Source: Pseudoalteromonas flavipulchra NCIMB 2033 = ATCC BAA-314 (GTDB lineage Bacteria; Pseudomonadota; Gammaproteobacteria; Enterobacterales; Alteromonadaceae). From it: 64,000 nucleotides of DNA. Position 1 is the first letter of the stretch. Each line of letters opens with the position of its first letter. The notes under the pieces are model-generated. The model worked only from the letters and a program-made list of their open reading frames with translations, had not been told where the DNA came from and ran no database searches. The position numbers were made by a program, and so were the translations under genes. Shown piece after piece: positions 29,201 through 39,449 of this stretch. The stretch is taken from contig JWIH01000009.1 of assembly GCA_000814665.1 (NCBI GenBank), positions 124,001-188,000 on the forward strand. The letters are read 5' to 3'.

Positions 29201-30079
29201 TTAGTTTGAGTCGAGTTGATCTATGTAGCGCTCTATAACTTCCTGAATAGATCGATGCTCCTGAACGGGTAAATAATTTATATGGGCCAATAAAAACTCT
29301 TTGGTACCATAATTACTGAGTAGTATCTGATTTACTCTCTTTAACACCTGCCTGCTTACTTGAGTCTTATTACACATCACATGACCTAAAATAAACCGAG
29401 GTGAATCCGCGATTAGATAGGACTCATATTTATCTTGATTGGCTTTCGCGTATCGCATCACTTCAACAGGGTAACCAAGCAGAAAGTCCACACGTTTCAA
29501 CTCGAACATCCGATGTACAGTTTCATAATGATTACTTCCACCTCTCACCACTTTATTAGCGCTATCCACCTGTGCTAATTGCTTATCTAAAAAAGGCCCA
29601 TATGACAGGTCGTCAGCAGTTACTATCAGCTTATTTCTGTATACGTTAAAAAGTTGCATAAGAGAGACTACATTACCTTCTTCATCAAGCACTTCTTTAG
29701 ATAGCTGAGGTGAATCAGCATGTTGATATAGACGTCTACTGATATAAAAATTTACTGGCAAGCTGAATAGAAAGTTTTTTTCGCGATAAGTAGTTTTTAC
29801 TTTGTTAAGAGTGCAAATAGCTGATTTATCTTGCTTTAGCATTGAGCGTAACGTCCGTTTATAACTTGCGCCGAGAAACTCAATGTTTGAGAGGTTTAAT
29901 TGTTCAAATAGTATTTTGTTGGTTGCGCCAGCAATATTTTCAGGTTTAGCTTTTTGCGTCAAAATAGCGAGGTCTTCTTCATCATCCAAAAATATCTGAA
30001 TCGTTGTTGCATCAACATTAGCAGTGACAGCTAAGCAAAAAACGACAAATAGGTACCTCAGAAAATTCATATACATCAT
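29201..30079 (-). CDS. Periplasmic solute-binding-like protein (SBP_bac_3-type)
   Basis: A 292-residue protein with a signal peptide (FLRYLFVVFCLAVTANVDA). The sequence pattern ICTLNKVKTTYREKNFLFS followed by two alpha/beta lobes (LFNVYRNKLIVTADD; VDFLLGYPVEVMRYAK; SPRFILGHVMCNKT) resembles the extracellular solute-binding family 3 as found in orphan Alteromonadales proteins. The start at 30079 follows CAGGTAATTGA. No ABC transporter genes are adjacent, so it may sense rather than transport. It is the last gene before the IS30-bounded island. Confidence 0.6.
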   Translation of the reverse strand: MMYMNFLRYLFVVFCLAVTANVDATTIQIFLDDEEDLAILTQKAKPENIAGATNKILFEQLNLSNIEFLGASYKRTLRSMLKQDKSAICTLNKVKTTYREKNFLFSLPVNFYISRRLYQHADSPQLSKEVLDEEGNVVSLMQLFNVYRNKLIVTADDLSYGPFLDKQLAQVDSANKVVRGGSNHYETVHRMFELKRVDFLLGYPVEVMRYAKANQDKYESYLIADSPRFILGHVMCNKTQVSRQVLKRVNQILLSNYGTKEFLLAHINYLPVQEHRSIQEVIERYIDQLDSN

Positions 30080-30219
30080 TCAATTACCTGGTAAACAAAA
30101 GGATTCCTGAGCCTAATACCTCCCTCTCTAAATTTAGTTGAGGATTTTACGATTGTAAAATCCATACCTTTAGCCAACTCACAAGAATGCCATATTGCAT
30201 ATTGTAATCCTATATTAAG

Positions 30220-31305
30220 CCTGATTTCAGATAATAAGTGCACCACTCATGGTTAAACGATGAGAAGAGATCAACTGCCTGTTGGTGGTACTCTATCGTC
30301 GCCAAACAAACAGAAGCATTTACCATGAGTTACAAGCAGTTGATCGAAGGACAAAGATACCAGATAGAAGCCTACTTACGCGAGGGTTTTAGTTATCGTG
30401 AGATAGGCAAACGCCTGAAAGTCAGTCATAGCACTATTAGCCGAGAAGTCAGATGAAATAGGATCCGGGAAAATCACTATCTACCCTAAGTCGCACAGGT
30501 AAAGACACTCAAAAGGCGTGTTGAAGCCGCAAAGTCGTGTCTATCTAAGCTGACCATCACCTTTGTTGAGTTCGGATTAGAACAAAAGTGGAGTCCCGAG
30601 CAAATTGCAGGCGTGGGCCGGATTATTGGGCTCTCAGTGAGTCACGCGTAGATTTACGGCTATGTGCAACGGGATAAATTGAGCGGCGGCAAATTGTTTA
30701 GGCACTTGCGACAAGGCCATCGACGATATCGCAAAGGTCGTCGTGCGAAGCGTAGCATTATCCCGAACCGGGTGGGCATTGAGCACCGCCCAGCGATTGT
30801 TGACAAGAAAAGGCGGTTCGATGACTGGGAAGCTGATACCGTACTGGGTAAGCATGGAACGGGTGCAATAGTCAGCCTAGTTGAACGCCAAAGCAAGCTT
30901 TATTTAATACGTAAAGTGCCAGCAAAGAGCGGGGCAGACGTAAGCAGAGCCATGATAGGCATACTGTGGCGATATCGCCGTCATGTGTATACGATAACCG
31001 CTGATAATGGCAGCGAGTTCTGTGACCACGAGCTAGTTGCAGATAAGCTCAACACTGATATTTATTTTGCGAATCCGTATTTCGCATGGGAGCGCGGGTT
31101 GAATGAAAACTTCAACGGTTTATTGCGCCAGTACATACGTAAAGGAACGGATTTAAGAACGGTAACGGATAAGCAGGTGTCCAATGTTGAACATACGCTA
31201 AACGCCAGATCTAGAAAGTGCCTAGGTTACAAACAGCCTGTCGTTGTGTTTAATGAATTACGCAATGCGGTAATTTAGCGAGTGGTGCACTTCGGGGTTG
31301 AATTC
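30220..31305 (+). mobile_element. IS30-family insertion sequence, decayed
   Basis: An element of about 1.08 kb, the usual IS30 size. The left end CCTGATTTCAGATAATAAGTG continues into GTGCACCACTCA; the right end carries GAGTGGTGCACTT (31280-31292), so both ends share the 13-base inverted motif AAGTGCACCACTC. The transposase between them has three nonsense codons. Its left 30 bases are repeated exactly, in inverse orientation, at 41326-41355, marking the far edge of the island. Target-site duplication was not resolved. Confidence 0.8.
30325..31278 (+). pseudogene. IS30-family transposase with three in-frame stop codons
   Basis: From the ATG at 30325 (SYKQLIEGQRYQIEAYLREG, helix-turn-helix with YREIGKRLKVSHSTISREVR) the frame continues without any insertion or deletion to the stop at 31278. 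It is broken by TGA at 30454, TAA at 30487 and TAG at 30649. Past these, IS30 catalytic features are intact: FDDWEADTV, ITADNGSEF and the FANPYFAWERGLNENFN block with the DDE glutamate. About 317 codons in total fits the family. It is a pseudogene of recent decay; transposition would need another copy in trans. Confidence 0.85.
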
Positions 31306-31594
31306 GCGCGTAACCCACTAACAATTAAGTTGAGTTTGCGGAAACTACCATTAGGATCTTTAATATAGGCGGTAGCCTATAACTTTTTTGAGAGCAATGA
31401 GACGTTATTTTTTGATTTATCTAGCAACGCTAGTGGAGCTGATGAATTAAAAATTTAGTCATAAGCCTTAACCAGCATATGGTTAAAGCCAATACTTTCT
31501 ATTTATTCATGAACTAAAACATGAAAAAAATTCTAGGCAATCATCCACTTAGCTCACTAAATAAATGCCTATTACATTGTTATTATGTCACAAT

Positions 31595-32587
31595 TTACAA
31601 AAGAGAACGTAACCTTCTTTTTAATTGATCTATGAACTCAAACACTTCATTTTCGTTATATCGAATGATTGGAATATCTTTAAGATCAAATGGGATATCA
31701 TTTTTATCGGCTCTGTTTTGAATTATCACACAGTCTTTGTTTGACGACATAGCCAGTCCCAATTCAAACATTACATTAGGGTTCATACCTGTTATATCTG
31801 CTATTACAATTCGAGCTTCGTATATATGGCTAACAATATTTTTCATAATTCCATCAGTAAATATATCTTCATCAACTCTATATGCCTGTAGTGATAAAAA
31901 GTCTGTAGCCGTAGAAATTGATTTATAAATATCTGCTTTAACTATAGTCTCATTGAAAGGCATTGCTACAAATACTAGTTCCTCATATGGAATTGACGCT
32001 TTTGCTTTTTGAAAATATTGATGTGTGTTCGATAAATAAGAAACTGGTATATTTGGTAAATTTAGAAGTATAGCTTCTCGTTTGTCCTGTGATCTTTTTA
32101 AGTATCCAATAAAAGTACTTTCATCTTTCATATCAGAATAAAATGTTGGGATCTCGAAGTAATCAAAGTCATACATTAATCCTTGAGATATTACAGTTTT
32201 TTCCTCTGAAAAATGTGATGCTATGAATATTGGCAATAAAGGCCATTTTTTCCTTATTATTCTACCAATATCCATCCCTACACGAAGGTCCCTTTGGGAC
32301 TTAATTTCATTATTATCATCAAGCCCATCAGTTTCATCACCACTGTAATCTAAATCCAATAGAACACATGCTAGAGAATCACTGTACTTCTCCATTTCTT
32401 GTATTGTACTTCTGATGAATTCAGATTTATTTTTGTCTGTTATTGCTCCAAAAATGCTATTTGATTTCACAATGAACTCTGAAGAATTCCACCAAGATTC
32501 GCAAGTAGAGCGAAAACGCTCAATGTGCCTTTCTACATCGTCTATATAAAAAATTACCTTTTTATCTAATTCAAGTTTATTATTCAT
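31595..32587 (-). CDS. Receiver-like plus nucleoside 2-deoxyribosyltransferase/TIR-like Rossmannoid protein
   Basis: A 330-residue protein with two regions. Residues 9-150 resemble a response-regulator receiver: acidic pair D16/D17 in FYIDDVE, LLDLD with D78 and D80 at the phosphoacceptor strand, and IASHFS with S124 at the Thr/Ser position. The usual lysine is not evident (YFEIPTF). Residues 204-325 hold FVAMPFNE, IVIADITGMNPNVMFELGLA, CVIIQ and IPFDLKDIPIIRYNE, typical of nucleoside-deoxyribosyltransferase-like (DRHyd/TIR-related) domains of predicted immune effectors. It follows the giant HATPase gene by 14 bases with an AAAGGAAC site, so the two form an operon. Role inferred: effector or output partner. 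Confidence 0.65.
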   Translation of the reverse strand: MNNKLELDKKVIFYIDDVERHIERFRSTCESWWNSSEFIVKSNSIFGAITDKNKSEFIRSTIQEMEKYSDSLACVLLDLDYSGDETDGLDDNNEIKSQRDLRVGMDIGRIIRKKWPLLPIFIASHFSEEKTVISQGLMYDFDYFEIPTFYSDMKDESTFIGYLKRSQDKREAILLNLPNIPVSYLSNTHQYFQKAKASIPYEELVFVAMPFNETIVKADIYKSISTATDFLSLQAYRVDEDIFTDGIMKNIVSHIYEARIVIADITGMNPNVMFELGLAMSSNKDCVIIQNRADKNDIPFDLKDIPIIRYNENEVFEFIDQLKRRLRSLL

Positions 32588-32601
32588 CTATAGTTCCTTT
32601 A

Positions 32602-35600
32602 CTAATGTTGGTTAGGTAGTACAATCCTAACGTGAGCGTCAATAAGATCATTTTTAATATTTAATTCTGCATCGAATTTCATAAGTATACTTTGAGATCT
32701 CTGCAAACCATGACCCAATTTATATTCGATGTCAGATTCTGAAGAAGAAGTAAAAGTTAAAGACGTATTGTGCTTACTCCTTGTAACTTTTATGTTTAGG
32801 CTACTATTTGGTAAGCCGTATTTAAATGCGTTTTCAATAACAGTTCTAAAGGAGTCCAGTACAATTATGCTAGGCGTGTAGGTTCTAATACTTCTAATAT
32901 TCGGTAACCTTGGCTTACAATCAATATTTTTATCAGCATATTTAGTTGAAACATCAGTTATGATCTTATCTAAACTTGCTTTAATATCGCAGGAACACTT
33001 TTCCAAAAGCTCAGGCAGTTTGTTCTCTTTTTTAAGATAAATAATGTGGTTCGCAAATCGCTCTCTTTTTGGTTGAACAACATTTCTTAGTATTTTAAGA
33101 CAATTTATATCGGATAAAGCCCCTTCTATACACTGCTCAGCAAGTGAATTTAATTCACTTTCAATAAACCGGAAATCTTTTATGTATTCTCCACTCGTTA
33201 GATAATTATATTCATCGCCTTTAAGATCAAACGATTCAATAAATACTTTTATATGTTTAATCACATCATGAAAGTATAGTGAAAACTCTTCTCTATAATT
33301 AAGGTTTGCTTTAAGATCTTTAAGGTTAAAAACTTCTGCCCACGACCTAAATAGAATCATACTATTGGGATGACTCTGATTTTTTTCTTTGAATAATAGT
33401 GATAATTTCTCAACAGATGTAAAAAAACGCCTATCACTAGTATTACTCTTAACCATGTGATTACTTAATATATACGACTTAACATCAGTATAGGTTTCTC
33501 GATAGCTAGACCTTTTCCAATCATCTTCGCTATTGATGTATCTAAAAGGTCCCTCTAGTGAAGCTTCAATTTTTTCTAAAAGATGTTGTTCTTGAAAAAT
33601 ACAACATATTAGTGAATATGTTTCATATAATTCGATGTCTTTAACAAGGATATGGGGGGAAGAAGTCGCAATATCTACCAAAGTTTTGAAGTCAAACGAT
33701 GCCATAAACCAAAAAGCTTTACTTCGTATATCTAACTCAATACTTTGATCTACAATGAATGATTGCAGTAATTCACTAATTAACAACGTTGACACTGAAA
33801 GGTAGTGATTATTTTGGCGTAAAGTACTGCTATCTTTTCCAAATATTAGTCCTTCTAACCAAAGCATATGTACTAGAGAAGACATTAGCGCTTTATCTTG
33901 TGATATTTGTGTCAAAAGCTCTTTAATTTGCTCTAATGTACTAGCTCTGTTATCACCATAATTAACATAATTTCCAATTAGATGACGAAGAAACGCAACT
34001 TCTTTGGTTACTAGATTGCAACTTACCCTTTCAATATAATTTAGCGAGTAGACGTCTATCGTGTGTAGTTCCTCGCTCCAAAAATTTGCAATTTTAAACA
34101 TTTTGTCATTTTTATTTTGATCCAAAATAGTATCAATTTTTTCCTTTAAAAGGCATGCTGGGCAATTATGATTATATGCAGGGGCATTAAACTTTATGAT
34201 TGGAAAATGTTGAACTTGTACATCTTTATAGGTTTCTATACCCGAAATAAAATCAAACTCCATAGAGTACGAGCGATCTACTAATATATAGCACCGAAGA
34301 CTTCTAGCCCCATAACTGTATTCCCAATTTAATGCAGCTTTATAGGTCGAACTAGTTGTAACCGCCATATCAATATACACTACAATATTGTGCTCATTAT
34401 TCTCTCTAGACTCTGTTGGCAAATCAAACTTATTAAAGGTCTCCACAGACACATCAACGCTATTGATTTTTAGGGCAATTTTTCCACATAAATCTCCAGC
34501 AGCAGAGTTTAATTCAGGGTGTATAATAGTAAACTTTAATTTGTTAGTTGTATATTTCGAAATTATGTCTTCAATATCAGATACAACTTTTTCCTGAAGA
34601 CGCCTTTCTTCTCTTTGTAACACCAATTCAGTTTTAAGATAAGAAATATAGCAAGTGGCACCATTGGTTAAATGACCAGAAATTAAAGCTTTATCTTTAC
34701 ACCATCGTTCTAGTATATCCGTAGTTACTTGTTCATATCGATGCGGTTCTTTTTGTTTAATAGAATTGCTTTCTTTATCGATATCCAGTACATCATCAAT
34801 TCTCCATTCGTCGGGCTTGTCTTTATATACCTCAAATTTATGCCTTAAAAAGGTATAATCATCTTCAACTGTTTCATTAGAAATTAGAGATATGGAGTAT
34901 ATGTTCGAAATTAAGGGAATTGAGCTAACAATCCGCTTTACCGAACTTCCTGTTACACTTACATCAGTTAACACTAAAATACCTGAGATATCGCGATTTT
35001 TTACAACTTTCGATACAACATTTATCATAGAACTACTAGATGTAACCGTTAAAAGGTTATTTACTGGTATTTGTTTCTTTAAAAGGATTGATTTAGAAAG
35101 TAACTCCAAGCTTTTGGTTGTTTGAATTATAAAATTGAACTTAAAATTTTTGTTAGAAATAATATCTGACGCGCTAAAACAGAAATTTCTCTTGTTTAAA
35201 ACTTCTTGTAGCGAATAGTATCCTCTTAAAAATACCTCTGACGGATATGGAAGCCAAACTTTTGCAGTACTATTAAAAGTACATTGTAATTGACTTCTAA
35301 TATTGTCTTCATTATAAACTTCAATAGCATCAAATAAGTGCTTTTCATCAACTTCATTTGTGATGTTGATGCCTTTTAAACTTATGGTTCCTGAACCACT
35401 TTCATTAACCCAAAACACTTGATTCAAAAGCTTTTTAAGCAACCCCCTGTCAGCTTGCTTTTCTAAGTTACTCAATAAATAAAACTCAGACAAAAGCGAT
35501 TCATTAGGTACATTAATCAAAATTACTGGCGCATATTCCGAAGAGTGATACATACAGAAAATAATAATTTTTACGCAATATTTGGTTTGGTTTTTGAAGT

Positions 35601-36837
35601 TTTTCAAGTCAATTACTATATTATTGTTTTCTGTTGCTTGCCTTTCATCTATTTGCTTTTCAATAGAATTAATGAAGTTTTCAGTATTCTTTTCACCACT
35701 CAAGTTTGAATCGTATAAATAGTTCCAAGAGATAATTTTATCTGTTTTAGAGCTATTAAGCATTTTGACAGAACTAGAACTCGTAGTTTTGTTTAGTGGA
35801 ATAAACTTATCTGGAATATAAATTTGGAATGAAGTGCCAATTTTAGATGATTCAAATTTTTCTTCATCTTCAGATAATTCAATAACTTCCTTTTTACCAT
35901 TTATATATGAATAGCATAGATAAGTAGAATTACATTGAACGAATATTATTCCTCCACTTTCTCTAACTGATTCATGAACGAAATATAATCCACTTGGTAG
36001 TATTAAATCTGGAAACTCTTCATATCTTGGAAAAACTCTATCAAGCTTTTTGCGATCTTTTTTGGAGGAGTATTTTTCAAACGCATACTCTAATATTTTT
36101 TTATTGATTTTTTCACTGCTTTTGTTAGGAAAGTTTCTAAAATAGTCTTCTTCAAGTGACTCACATATACCGATTCCTATATCAGAAATTGACAACTCAT
36201 AAAAAAAATTAGAGCTTGAGGATTTAAATTGCGCTGCGAGTTTTTTGGGTAAAGAGCTAGATTCAGTTAAAATTTCTCTTTCTTTTTTTACCACCATCAT
36301 ATACGCAGGTGACCCTTGACTATGATAGAAAGTATTCTCTCCTAACTCCTTTAAAATGATACGTTTTAAATTCCTTTTGGTATCAAGTCTAAATTCGTTA
36401 ATAGCTCCACTTGAAAGCTCTCCTTCTAGGTCAGAAGTTTCTTTCCTGAGAAAGTTTTTAAATTCACCTATACTACTAAAACTTGAAAAATCTATAATTG
36501 ACTTATTTTTGTTTTTATTCTTTTCTTCAAAGTTGGAATACTCGTAAGCCTCACAATTAAAGTTTATATCTTTACTAATTTTACTAAAAAAGCCACTAAA
36601 AACTAAAAAGCTCAACAGTGGGCCTTTTTCACTGACCTTTAAGTCAACTTTAATTTGTTTGTCAAGTAGAGTCGAAATCCAAGAAAACAATTGACTTGCT
36701 GTTAGAGGGGATATTTGACGAATAGAAGTGAGATCGAATACAACTTCTTTTTGGAGTTCAAATGAACTATTCCAATTTTCATTCAAGAACTTATTGAATC
36801 CCGAAAGTGCTACATCTTTTCGTCTTAGCTTATACAT
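32602..36837 (-). CDS. Giant STAS/HATPase/phosphoribosyltransferase-like multidomain protein
   Basis: A 1411-residue protein with no signal peptide or membrane segments. Visible order: STAS-like region (about 30-85, VVFDLTSIRQISPLTASQL); GHKL ATPase 1 (about 160-340) with N-box ELGENTFYHSQG, G1 DIGIGI and GTSFQIYIP; a second STAS-like strand (IVIDLKNF, near 400); phosphoribosyltransferase-like region 1 with ILVLTDVSVTGSSVKRIV near 620-637; a second such loop, VVYIDMAVTTSSTYKAALN, near 818-836, followed by a CPAC pair near 890; a long helical region; and GHKL ATPase-like region 2 (about 1325-1411) with VIENAFKYG and LGHGLQRS. The start has a CAGGATG site. I know no characterised protein with this architecture; a signal-sensing or conflict role is inferred. 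Confidence 0.65.
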   Translation of the reverse strand: MYKLRRKDVALSGFNKFLNENWNSSFELQKEVVFDLTSIRQISPLTASQLFSWISTLLDKQIKVDLKVSEKGPLLSFLVFSGFFSKISKDINFNCEAYEYSNFEEKNKNKNKSIIDFSSFSSIGEFKNFLRKETSDLEGELSSGAINEFRLDTKRNLKRIILKELGENTFYHSQGSPAYMMVVKKEREILTESSSLPKKLAAQFKSSSSNFFYELSISDIGIGICESLEEDYFRNFPNKSSEKINKKILEYAFEKYSSKKDRKKLDRVFPRYEEFPDLILPSGLYFVHESVRESGGIIFVQCNSTYLCYSYINGKKEVIELSEDEEKFESSKIGTSFQIYIPDKFIPLNKTTSSSSVKMLNSSKTDKIISWNYLYDSNLSGEKNTENFINSIEKQIDERQATENNNIVIDLKNFKNQTKYCVKIIIFCMYHSSEYAPVILINVPNESLLSEFYLLSNLEKQADRGLLKKLLNQVFWVNESGSGTISLKGINITNEVDEKHLFDAIEVYNEDNIRSQLQCTFNSTAKVWLPYPSEVFLRGYYSLQEVLNKRNFCFSASDIISNKNFKFNFIIQTTKSLELLSKSILLKKQIPVNNLLTVTSSSSMINVVSKVVKNRDISGILVLTDVSVTGSSVKRIVSSIPLISNIYSISLISNETVEDDYTFLRHKFEVYKDKPDEWRIDDVLDIDKESNSIKQKEPHRYEQVTTDILERWCKDKALISGHLTNGATCYISYLKTELVLQREERRLQEKVVSDIEDIISKYTTNKLKFTIIHPELNSAAGDLCGKIALKINSVDVSVETFNKFDLPTESRENNEHNIVVYIDMAVTTSSTYKAALNWEYSYGARSLRCYILVDRSYSMEFDFISGIETYKDVQVQHFPIIKFNAPAYNHNCPACLLKEKIDTILDQNKNDKMFKIANFWSEELHTIDVYSLNYIERVSCNLVTKEVAFLRHLIGNYVNYGDNRASTLEQIKELLTQISQDKALMSSLVHMLWLEGLIFGKDSSTLRQNNHYLSVSTLLISELLQSFIVDQSIELDIRSKAFWFMASFDFKTLVDIATSSPHILVKDIELYETYSLICCIFQEQHLLEKIEASLEGPFRYINSEDDWKRSSYRETYTDVKSYILSNHMVKSNTSDRRFFTSVEKLSLLFKEKNQSHPNSMILFRSWAEVFNLKDLKANLNYREEFSLYFHDVIKHIKVFIESFDLKGDEYNYLTSGEYIKDFRFIESELNSLAEQCIEGALSDINCLKILRNVVQPKRERFANHIIYLKKENKLPELLEKCSCDIKASLDKIITDVSTKYADKNIDCKPRLPNIRSIRTYTPSIIVLDSFRTVIENAFKYGLPNSSLNIKVTRSKHNTSLTFTSSSESDIEYKLGHGLQRSQSILMKFDAELNIKNDLIDAHVRIVLPNQH

Positions 36838-36993
36838 TGTTCATCCTGAAGCTATTTAGTATGCAAATATAACTAAAATAGTAAGTTATCTTTAAAACCA
36901 ATATACCATAATATTTATTAAAACCTAATTCAAACAAACCATAATAAATTGACTTTTAATAAAATAATAAATATCAAGCATGTAATTCCTCTA

Positions 36994-38994
36994 TTAAGCA
37001 ATAAACCCTCTATTTCTCCATCTCGCTCTTACATAATCTTCAAAATTTCGTCCTCTAGCCAAATTAAGTTCATCAGCATGATCCGTTACTATTATTTGTG
37101 GCTTAAACCCTGTTTCTACCTCAGTTCTTTCACAGAAAGAGATTATTTCATTGAAGAAGTTTTCAACACTTTTGATATCTTCATCTACTTTATTCTTACG
37201 TTCCGCTGAAGCTAATTTATTAACGTCAAACCTACTTTCATCTGTATCGTTTGTTACATTTGGGAAGTAAACTTGCGTTGGTTGGTCTATAAACAACACT
37301 GGAGGAATGGAACATTCCTGTCCTAGTGAACAAAATAATTTTTGAAACGACAAAAAGAGTGACAGGTGACAATATAGCCAGTTAGCCCCACTTCCCATCG
37401 ACCTTAAGAACACTCTTTCTTTTTTGGCTATTAGCCAAATATCAAAAGTTTCTAGTGAGAAGTTTAGATTAAGTGGATTCTTGTAAAACTCTTCAAAATC
37501 TAAGTTTTGACCAATGGTATTCATTGTTTCGTTTAGTAACATTTCGGCGTTACGCATTTTTTGTACTATCGAATATTGGCTCAGTGTTCCTTTCAATTTA
37601 GAGATTTTCGTCTTCAATTGCTCAAGTTCACCATCGGCTTGCTCAATATGTCCTTCACTTATAATCTCTTCAAGATATATTTCAATAGACACCTTTGCTT
37701 TGACAATTTGATCTCTTAAGTTTTGACGTTTTTCCAATTCACGGTTAGAAGCAATAAGACTAGCTTTTTCAACTCGAATATCTTTAATGTGCCTACGTTG
37801 AGTTGTTAGCTCTGACTTTAACGACTCCAATCTAGGGCGATAATCATATTGTTGCGGTTTTTGGATGGTAATTTCTTCATTAAGCCAATTAATAGCATTT
37901 GTGAGTTTGTCTGCTTCACTAGATAGTAAGTTAGTTTCTGTTAAACAAAATGGACATTCTATAACTGATTCAGTTATTTTTTCGGGATAGTTTATATCGC
38001 TGATACTTTCAAAGTAACTATTACTGATCGATATTGTGGACTCGATATCTCTAGCTTCTTTTTCTAGCTTTCTAAGTACTTTTACTTCACCAGCTATTTT
38101 TTTATCAAGCTCTGTAATTAATTTTGTATTTGAAGTGGACTCTAAATCAATTTCTAGTGGCTTGTCTTTTATAATATCCAGCCAATGAATAGGATTCTTA
38201 ATTATGTCCGCACTAGATGAATCGACTAATCTTTTACCACTTAATGCTTGGTATTCATTTAGTCTTTTTGACAGTTTAATAATTTTTAGCTCAAGTTGTT
38301 TTTCTTTTTTAGGAAGAGCTAACTCAATCCTTCTTTTTTTCTTCTCTAATTCGGCTAACTCTTGTTTTAACAAGAAGTATTGTTGATCAACAAACCCCAA
38401 AAAGATTTTTAAGTGTTCAATAGCTTGTTCACGTTTCTCCTTCTCATCAAATCGATAAAATACGGCGTGTTTATTGGCTATAAGATTTTGGTGCTGAAGC
38501 ATAAATGAGGTAAAGCTTCGTATACTAGGGGAGGACTTCTTTCTACCAAAAAATTGCTTGTCATCTTTATCCGTTTCAATATCATTGATATTTAAGCCAA
38601 AGAAAGCGCCAATCTTCTTTTTATATTGATCAGCAACAACGAAATACCCTAGTTTAAACCAACTAGAAGTCAGAGTCAGACCATCACTTGATAACGGGAG
38701 TTCATCTTCTGAAACTTCTCTATAAAACCCTTTTTTATCTTTTGGTAATTTACCAAGAACTAAAAAACGATTCCCTTTTTTATATATCGTAAAATATATT
38801 GCTGCGCTTTCCGTAATTCTTCCAACAGGAATGGTGTATTCGGAAGATCCCATACAATAATCAAAAATTTCAATAAGAGCACTCTTACCCGTTGATGATT
38901 TACCTGTAACAACGTTTAGGCCTGTCTTAAATTCTACAAAATGGCATTGCTCTCTTTTATCTACAACCCCAATATACGCTACATATGGCTTCAT
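36994..38994 (-). CDS. ABC-3C system ATPase (DUF3732-type, SMC-like)
   Basis: A 666-residue P-loop ATPase. Walker A is VVTGKSSTGKSALIEIFDYC (GKSSTGKS at 31-38). Coiled-coil arms flank a CPFC zinc-hook-like pair near residue 345. The family signature MGSGANWLYCHLSLFL precedes Walker B IPPVLFIDQPTQVYFP, and an H-loop-like VTDHADELNL lies near the end. The DQPTQVYFP block is what I associate with DUF3732, the ATPase of ABC-three-component systems predicted to act in biological conflict. Its ATG overlaps the middle-component stop (ATGA), so production is coupled. It is the third gene of the operon starting at 40528. Confidence 0.8.
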   Translation of the reverse strand: MKPYVAYIGVVDKREQCHFVEFKTGLNVVTGKSSTGKSALIEIFDYCMGSSEYTIPVGRITESAAIYFTIYKKGNRFLVLGKLPKDKKGFYREVSEDELPLSSDGLTLTSSWFKLGYFVVADQYKKKIGAFFGLNINDIETDKDDKQFFGRKKSSPSIRSFTSFMLQHQNLIANKHAVFYRFDEKEKREQAIEHLKIFLGFVDQQYFLLKQELAELEKKKRRIELALPKKEKQLELKIIKLSKRLNEYQALSGKRLVDSSSADIIKNPIHWLDIIKDKPLEIDLESTSNTKLITELDKKIAGEVKVLRKLEKEARDIESTISISNSYFESISDINYPEKITESVIECPFCLTETNLLSSEADKLTNAINWLNEEITIQKPQQYDYRPRLESLKSELTTQRRHIKDIRVEKASLIASNRELEKRQNLRDQIVKAKVSIEIYLEEIISEGHIEQADGELEQLKTKISKLKGTLSQYSIVQKMRNAEMLLNETMNTIGQNLDFEEFYKNPLNLNFSLETFDIWLIAKKERVFLRSMGSGANWLYCHLSLFLSFQKLFCSLGQECSIPPVLFIDQPTQVYFPNVTNDTDESRFDVNKLASAERKNKVDEDIKSVENFFNEIISFCERTEVETGFKPQIIVTDHADELNLARGRNFEDYVRARWRNRGFIA

Positions 38995-39449
38995 AGCTTT
39001 TTAATCCTTAAAATTCTGTAGCAATCCTCAACTAAAAAAGGGTTTACTAATTTGGCTAAATTCCTTGCGGCTTTTATATGCTCTTGTTTACAGTGATTTT
39101 TTTGTGATTCTTCTTTCATATATTGAATAGATAGGTCAGCATTAACTTTAATTAAGCCTTGTTCTAAAAGTACTTGCATCGCTTTATTTGTTATTTCTTT
39201 AAAGTCATTTAATCGCTTTTCCAACCCTTCCACTGTTGTAGGGTCTCCAAACTTTGTATTAAGAGTTGACCTGTTTATTCGTTGCAGTTTTGTCTGTGCA
39301 ACAGGGCTAAAAAGTAAAGGAAAAACGAGATAGCTTAACAAGATATTCTTGGGTTGAACTTCTACATGCTGGTAGAATTCTAGTAGCAATGGCGCTAACA
39401 AATATGGACTTTGACTGAGGACGCTTAACTGGTGAATTGCATTGGCCAT
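38991..39449 (-). CDS. ABC-3C middle component
   Basis: A 152-residue, mostly helical protein. It fits the small middle component of ABC-three-component systems by size, by position between a CTD protein and a DUF3732 ATPase, and by the N-terminal pattern SPYLLAPLLLEFY followed by LSYLVFPLLFSP. It overlaps the upstream gene by one base (TAATG) and the downstream gene by four (ATGA), so the three products are probably made in fixed ratio. No catalytic motif is visible. Role inferred as adaptor linking ATPase and effector. Confidence 0.72.
   Translation of the reverse strand: MANAIHQLSVLSQSPYLLAPLLLEFYQHVEVQPKNILLSYLVFPLLFSPVAQTKLQRINRSTLNTKFGDPTTVEGLEKRLNDFKEITNKAMQVLLEQGLIKVNADLSIQYMKEESQKNHCKQEHIKAARNLAKLVNPFLVEDCYRILRIKKL

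Noticed and set aside
36949..37209. 86-codon plus-strand frame
   Set aside because: Antisense shadow of the ABC-3C ATPase 3' end.
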